From NCBI GenBank assembly GCA_016867655.1, contig VGJA01000027.1:1-9762 (forward strand): a stretch of DNA of 9,762 nt. The letters run 5' to 3'. The notes below the pieces were generated by a model. It ran no database searches, was not told where the DNA came from, and saw only the letters and a program-made list of their open reading frames with translations. The position numbers and the translations under genes were made by a program. Numbering within the stretch: the first letter of the stretch is position 1; every line of letters begins with the position of its first letter. This stretch comes from Candidatus Altarchaeales archaeon. GTDB lineage: Archaea; Altiarchaeota; Altiarchaeia; IMC4; SCGC-AAA252-I15. Below, one piece after another: positions 8,162 to 9,762 of the stretch.

Positions 8162-8323
8162 GCAAGCAAGCAATCTTCAAACCCGCAAGCAAGCAATTCC
8201 CAGTCAAGCCTGCAAGCCTGCCCCGCAGACGAGGCAAGCAACTTCTCTCATCCTCACTTATCATCTTCCTACAAACCTGCAAGCAAACCCTCTCACCACC
8301 ACTTACCATTTTCCTGCCATTCA
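8162..8323. repeat. Degenerate GCAAGC-headed intergenic repeat array
   Basis: The divergent intergenic region (8154-8367) holds no convincing gene. It contains GCAAGC-headed units starting at 8162, 8185, 8212, 8234 and 8279, with steps of 23, 27, 22 and 45 nt. GCAAGCAAGCAAT is exact at 8162-8174 and 8185-8197. The 45-nt units 8234-8278 and 8279-8323 match at 32 of 45 positions by eye, including ACTTAYCATYTTCCT at 8256-8270 and 8301-8315. The spacing is near two helical turns, so these could be operator-like sites controlling both divergent promoters. Slippage-generated DNA without function is the alternative. Confidence 0.65.
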
Positions 8324-8339
8324 TCCTTTTCATATTTTC

Positions 8340-8347
8340 TTATAATA
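8340..8347 (+). promoter_or_regulatory. Box A (TATA) promoter upstream of the small membrane protein
   Basis: TTATAATA is centred about 24 nt before the ATG at 8368. No Shine-Dalgarno sequence is present between them. Archaeal TATA boxes sit about 26 nt before the transcription start, so transcription would begin at or very near the start codon, giving a leaderless mRNA for this gene and the overlapping carS. Confidence 0.65.
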
Positions 8348-8367
8348 CATTAAACCAATACATCTAT

Positions 8368-8550
8368 ATGCTTTTGACCGAAGACCAGTGGGCCAAATTT
8401 GGAAAAACCATGATGCTCTTCTCTGGGGTAATACTAATCCTCTTCCCATTGTATTCAAAACAAGACGCCATACACACTTTCATGAAACTCTGGGTGATGC
8501 TCTATGGACTGGCCTGCATACTCATATACCTTGCTTCAAGAAGCCGTTAA
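8368..8550 (+). CDS. Small two-helix membrane protein overlapping carS
   Basis: This 60-residue protein starts at the ATG at 8368 and ends with the TAA at 8548-8550. After a polar N-terminus (TEDQWAKFGK) come two hydrophobic segments, about residues 14-29 and 40-56, separated by a short charged turn, with a basic tail (SRSR). It is a helical hairpin with no enzyme motif and matches no family I know. The box A at the right distance supports this start. Its last 47 nt overlap carS in another frame, and the carS ribosome-binding site lies inside its coding sequence, so the two are probably co-transcribed. It could be a partner or regulator of the lipid enzyme, but that rests only on gene order. 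Confidence 0.72.
   Translation: MLLTEDQWAKFGKTMMLFSGVILILFPLYSKQDAIHTFMKLWVMLYGLACILIYLASRSR
8493..8498 (+). promoter_or_regulatory. Ribosome-binding site for carS
   Basis: GGTGAT lies 5 nt before the ATG at 8504 and is complementary to the usual archaeal 16S 3' end (AUCACCUCC). It lies within the preceding gene and supports ATG 8504 over the downstream TTG at 8531. Confidence 0.7.
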
Positions 8551-8992
8551 GCTATACTGGCCGGCAGTAACATACAACCTGCTGGTGTACTACACCTGGC
8601 TCTGGAACTACAAATCCAACATACCCTTGGACTTCAACATCAAAGTAAAAGGAGTCAGGCTGATAGGCGACTCCAGAGGCGCAGCAGGACTGATACTGTC
8701 AGTAATCATCGGAGTATTCGGAGCCGCAATCACAGGAAGCTACCTTCCTTTTTACGCAGCAGTAGGCGCTGAAACAGGAACAATAACGGAAAGCTTCATA
8801 AAAAGAAGGCTAGGTTTTAAAAGAGGCCAGCACCTCATATTCCTAGACGAATGGGACTCGATACTCGGCGCGACAATATTCCTGATGCTAGCGACAACAG
8901 TAAGAACTGACGTCTTCATTTTCACATTGGTAGCAACGTTCATAGGACACAATTTGTTCAACAAACTGATAAGACCAAAGATGGGGGAATGA
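8504..8992 (+). CDS. carS: CDP-archaeol synthase (CarS family)
   Basis: CarS transfers CTP to 2,3-di-O-geranylgeranylglyceryl phosphate at the membrane, making CDP-archaeol, the activated precursor of archaeal polar lipids. The protein has 162 residues, close to the usual family length of about 165-180. Family landmarks seen are WPAVTYN (19-25) in place of the N-terminal PAYxAN segment, an IGDSRG motif (54-59) at the GDGKT/GDSKT position, ESFIKRRLGFKRG (96-108), LDEWDS (114-119) at the LDQLDF position, and a GHNLFNKL stretch near the C-terminus. About four or five hydrophobic segments are present. One divergence is notable: the GD that normally precedes the SFIKRR motif reads GT (G92-T93). 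GGTGAT at 8493-8498 supports the start. It converges on the downstream HEAT-like gene with a 33-nt gap. Family assignment is firm; normal catalytic activity is less certain. Confidence 0.87.
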   Translation: MDWPAYSYTLLQEAVKLYWPAVTYNLLVYYTWLWNYKSNIPLDFNIKVKGVRLIGDSRGAAGLILSVIIGVFGAAITGSYLPFYAAVGAETGTITESFIKRRLGFKRGQHLIFLDEWDSILGATIFLMLATTVRTDVFIFTLVATFIGHNLFNKLIRPKMGE

Positions 8993-9025
8993 AGCATAAA
9001 CTATCCCCTAGAGGAGAAACATCAA

Positions 9026-9762
9026 CTATTTCTTAGAACTTATCTTTCCCAAACTTTCCAAGGCCTGCCGTGCAACCTTCGGGTCTTTCGCAAGCTTCCG
9101 CAAGTCTTCTTCAAAAATCGTGCCAGCACGCCACATGTTGGAGATGATTTTCTCGCGCAAAGTATGATTTTCACTAGGGTCTAAAGCGCGTTCGGCCAAC
9201 GCTTTGATCACACCCATTAATGTCGTATAAGGCGTGTCCATGTGCTGCACTATGACTTCAAGCATGGATTCAGCAGCAGCAATCCTGTGGATTTCCCTCC
9301 CCCCTCTGTCATTCAGTATGTCAGTCAGAGTGTTCATAGTTCTTCCCGCTGAAATCTTGCCCAAAGCCTCGATAGCCCTAAACCTCATCGCATCAGCATA
9401 GCTTTTATCCTCCTTAGACTCAAGTTTCGCTGTCCCGGCAGCTATCGGCTCGACTAAGGGAACAAAAGCGTCCTTCATGTGCTGGACCAAAGCCCCGTTT
9501 TTAGTCTTCCAGACTCTTTCAGCAAAGTCTGTCGCATACTCCAACGCCCTGACGCGGACTGCCGGAGTAGACTGCTTAAGAATGCTCTCAAAGAAGACTA
9601 ATGTCCTGGGCGAAGTAATGTGAGCAGCAACGTCAAGACACTTCACTGCAACGTCAATATTCCCACCACCATCAAGACCACTCCAAATCGACGCATCGCT
9701 GACAGTTTTCTCAAGCACTGGAAAGACATGTGTAAGAACGTCAGCCTGCTGCCCTAGATCTC
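9026..9762 (-). CDS. HEAT-like repeat protein, 5' end outside window
   Basis: The frame is open from the right edge of the window to the TAG at 9026-9028, giving 244 visible residues. A GTG at 9716-9718 could serve as a start. The codons upstream of it read as plausible protein (DLGQQADVLTHVFP) with no stop to the edge, so the gene probably begins outside. The visible part is wholly helical, with repeats such as TPAVRVRALEYATDFAERVW, ADAMRFRAIEALGKISA, REIHRIAAAESMLEVIV and DPKVARQALESLGKIS. These are alternating amphipathic helix pairs of HEAT or PBS-lyase-like type. No catalytic motif or membrane segment is visible. Such proteins are usually interaction scaffolds. It is separate from the giant gene on the left and shows no obvious sequence copy of it. 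It converges on carS. Confidence 0.88.
   Translation of the reverse strand, partial: DLGQQADVLTHVFPVLEKTVSDASIWSGLDGGGNIDVAVKCLDVAAHITSPRTLVFFESILKQSTPAVRVRALEYATDFAERVWKTKNGALVQHMKDAFVPLVEPIAAGTAKLESKEDKSYADAMRFRAIEALGKISAGRTMNTLTDILNDRGGREIHRIAAAESMLEVIVQHMDTPYTTLMGVIKALAERALDPSENHTLREKIISNMWRAGTIFEEDLRKLAKDPKVARQALESLGKISSKK

Noticed and set aside
8162..8323. CRISPR array
   Set aside because: Repeat units are short, degenerate and unevenly spaced, with no constant repeat and unique spacer pattern and no cas genes nearby.
8133..8345. A 70-codon + strand frame across the divergent spacer
   Set aside because: Its product is a low-complexity Gln/Thr/Pro/His-rich string made by the intergenic repeats, and it runs antisense into the membrane-protein start.
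8531..8533. TTG as an alternative carS start
   Set aside because: It would shorten the overlap with the small gene, but no ribosome-binding sequence precedes it, while ATG 8504 has GGTGAT 5 nt upstream.
8388..8570. A second small frame over the microprotein and the carS start
   Set aside because: It has no ribosome-binding site, its composition is unlike the membrane hairpin frame, and it conflicts with two better-supported genes.
9001..9025. Possible hairpin terminator around CCCCTAGAGG between carS and the right-hand gene
   Set aside because: The inverted match is only a few imperfect pairs, with no clear T-tract on either strand.

Overview
The window looks archaeal. The clearest marker is a CDP-archaeol synthase (CarS) homologue at 8504-8992, an enzyme of ether-lipid synthesis. 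Two genes also have AT-rich box-A-like elements 24-28 nt before the start codon with no Shine-Dalgarno sequence, the arrangement of archaeal leaderless transcripts. The carS start instead has a GGTGAT ribosome-binding site. A lipoprotein of paired-cysteine repeats, very long helical-repeat proteins and small overlapping genes would suit an uncultivated, possibly DPANN-type, archaeon. That placement is inference; there is no rRNA or other phylogenetic marker here.

Layout. (1) Positions 1-5846, + strand: the 3' part (at least 1947 codons) of one giant gene whose start lies left of the window. Its protein has HEAT-like repeats in the N-terminal visible third. A run of about ten degenerate modules of roughly 75 residues follows, and then a separate C-terminal domain of about 400 residues that I cannot assign. 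(2) Positions 5871-8153, - strand, convergent with the giant gene: a 499-residue multi-pass membrane protein, followed after 33 nt by a 249-residue lipoprotein built from seven CX11-12C repeats with a 26-residue period. (3) Positions 8154-8367: a divergent intergenic region with a degenerate GCAAGC-headed repeat array and a box-A-like promoter. (4) Positions 8368-8992, + strand: a 60-residue two-helix membrane protein overlapping carS by 47 nt. (5) Positions 9026-9762, - strand: the 3' end of a second HEAT-like repeat gene, also open at the window edge and convergent with carS.

Functionally this is a cell-envelope neighbourhood (lipid synthesis, membrane protein, surface lipoprotein) between two helical-repeat scaffold proteins. 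Only carS has an assignable biochemical role. The points most worth checking are the regular architecture of the giant protein, its unassigned C-terminal domain, the 26-residue cysteine repeat, the altered CarS motif and the intergenic repeat array. I saw no CRISPR array, transposase, tRNA or rRNA.
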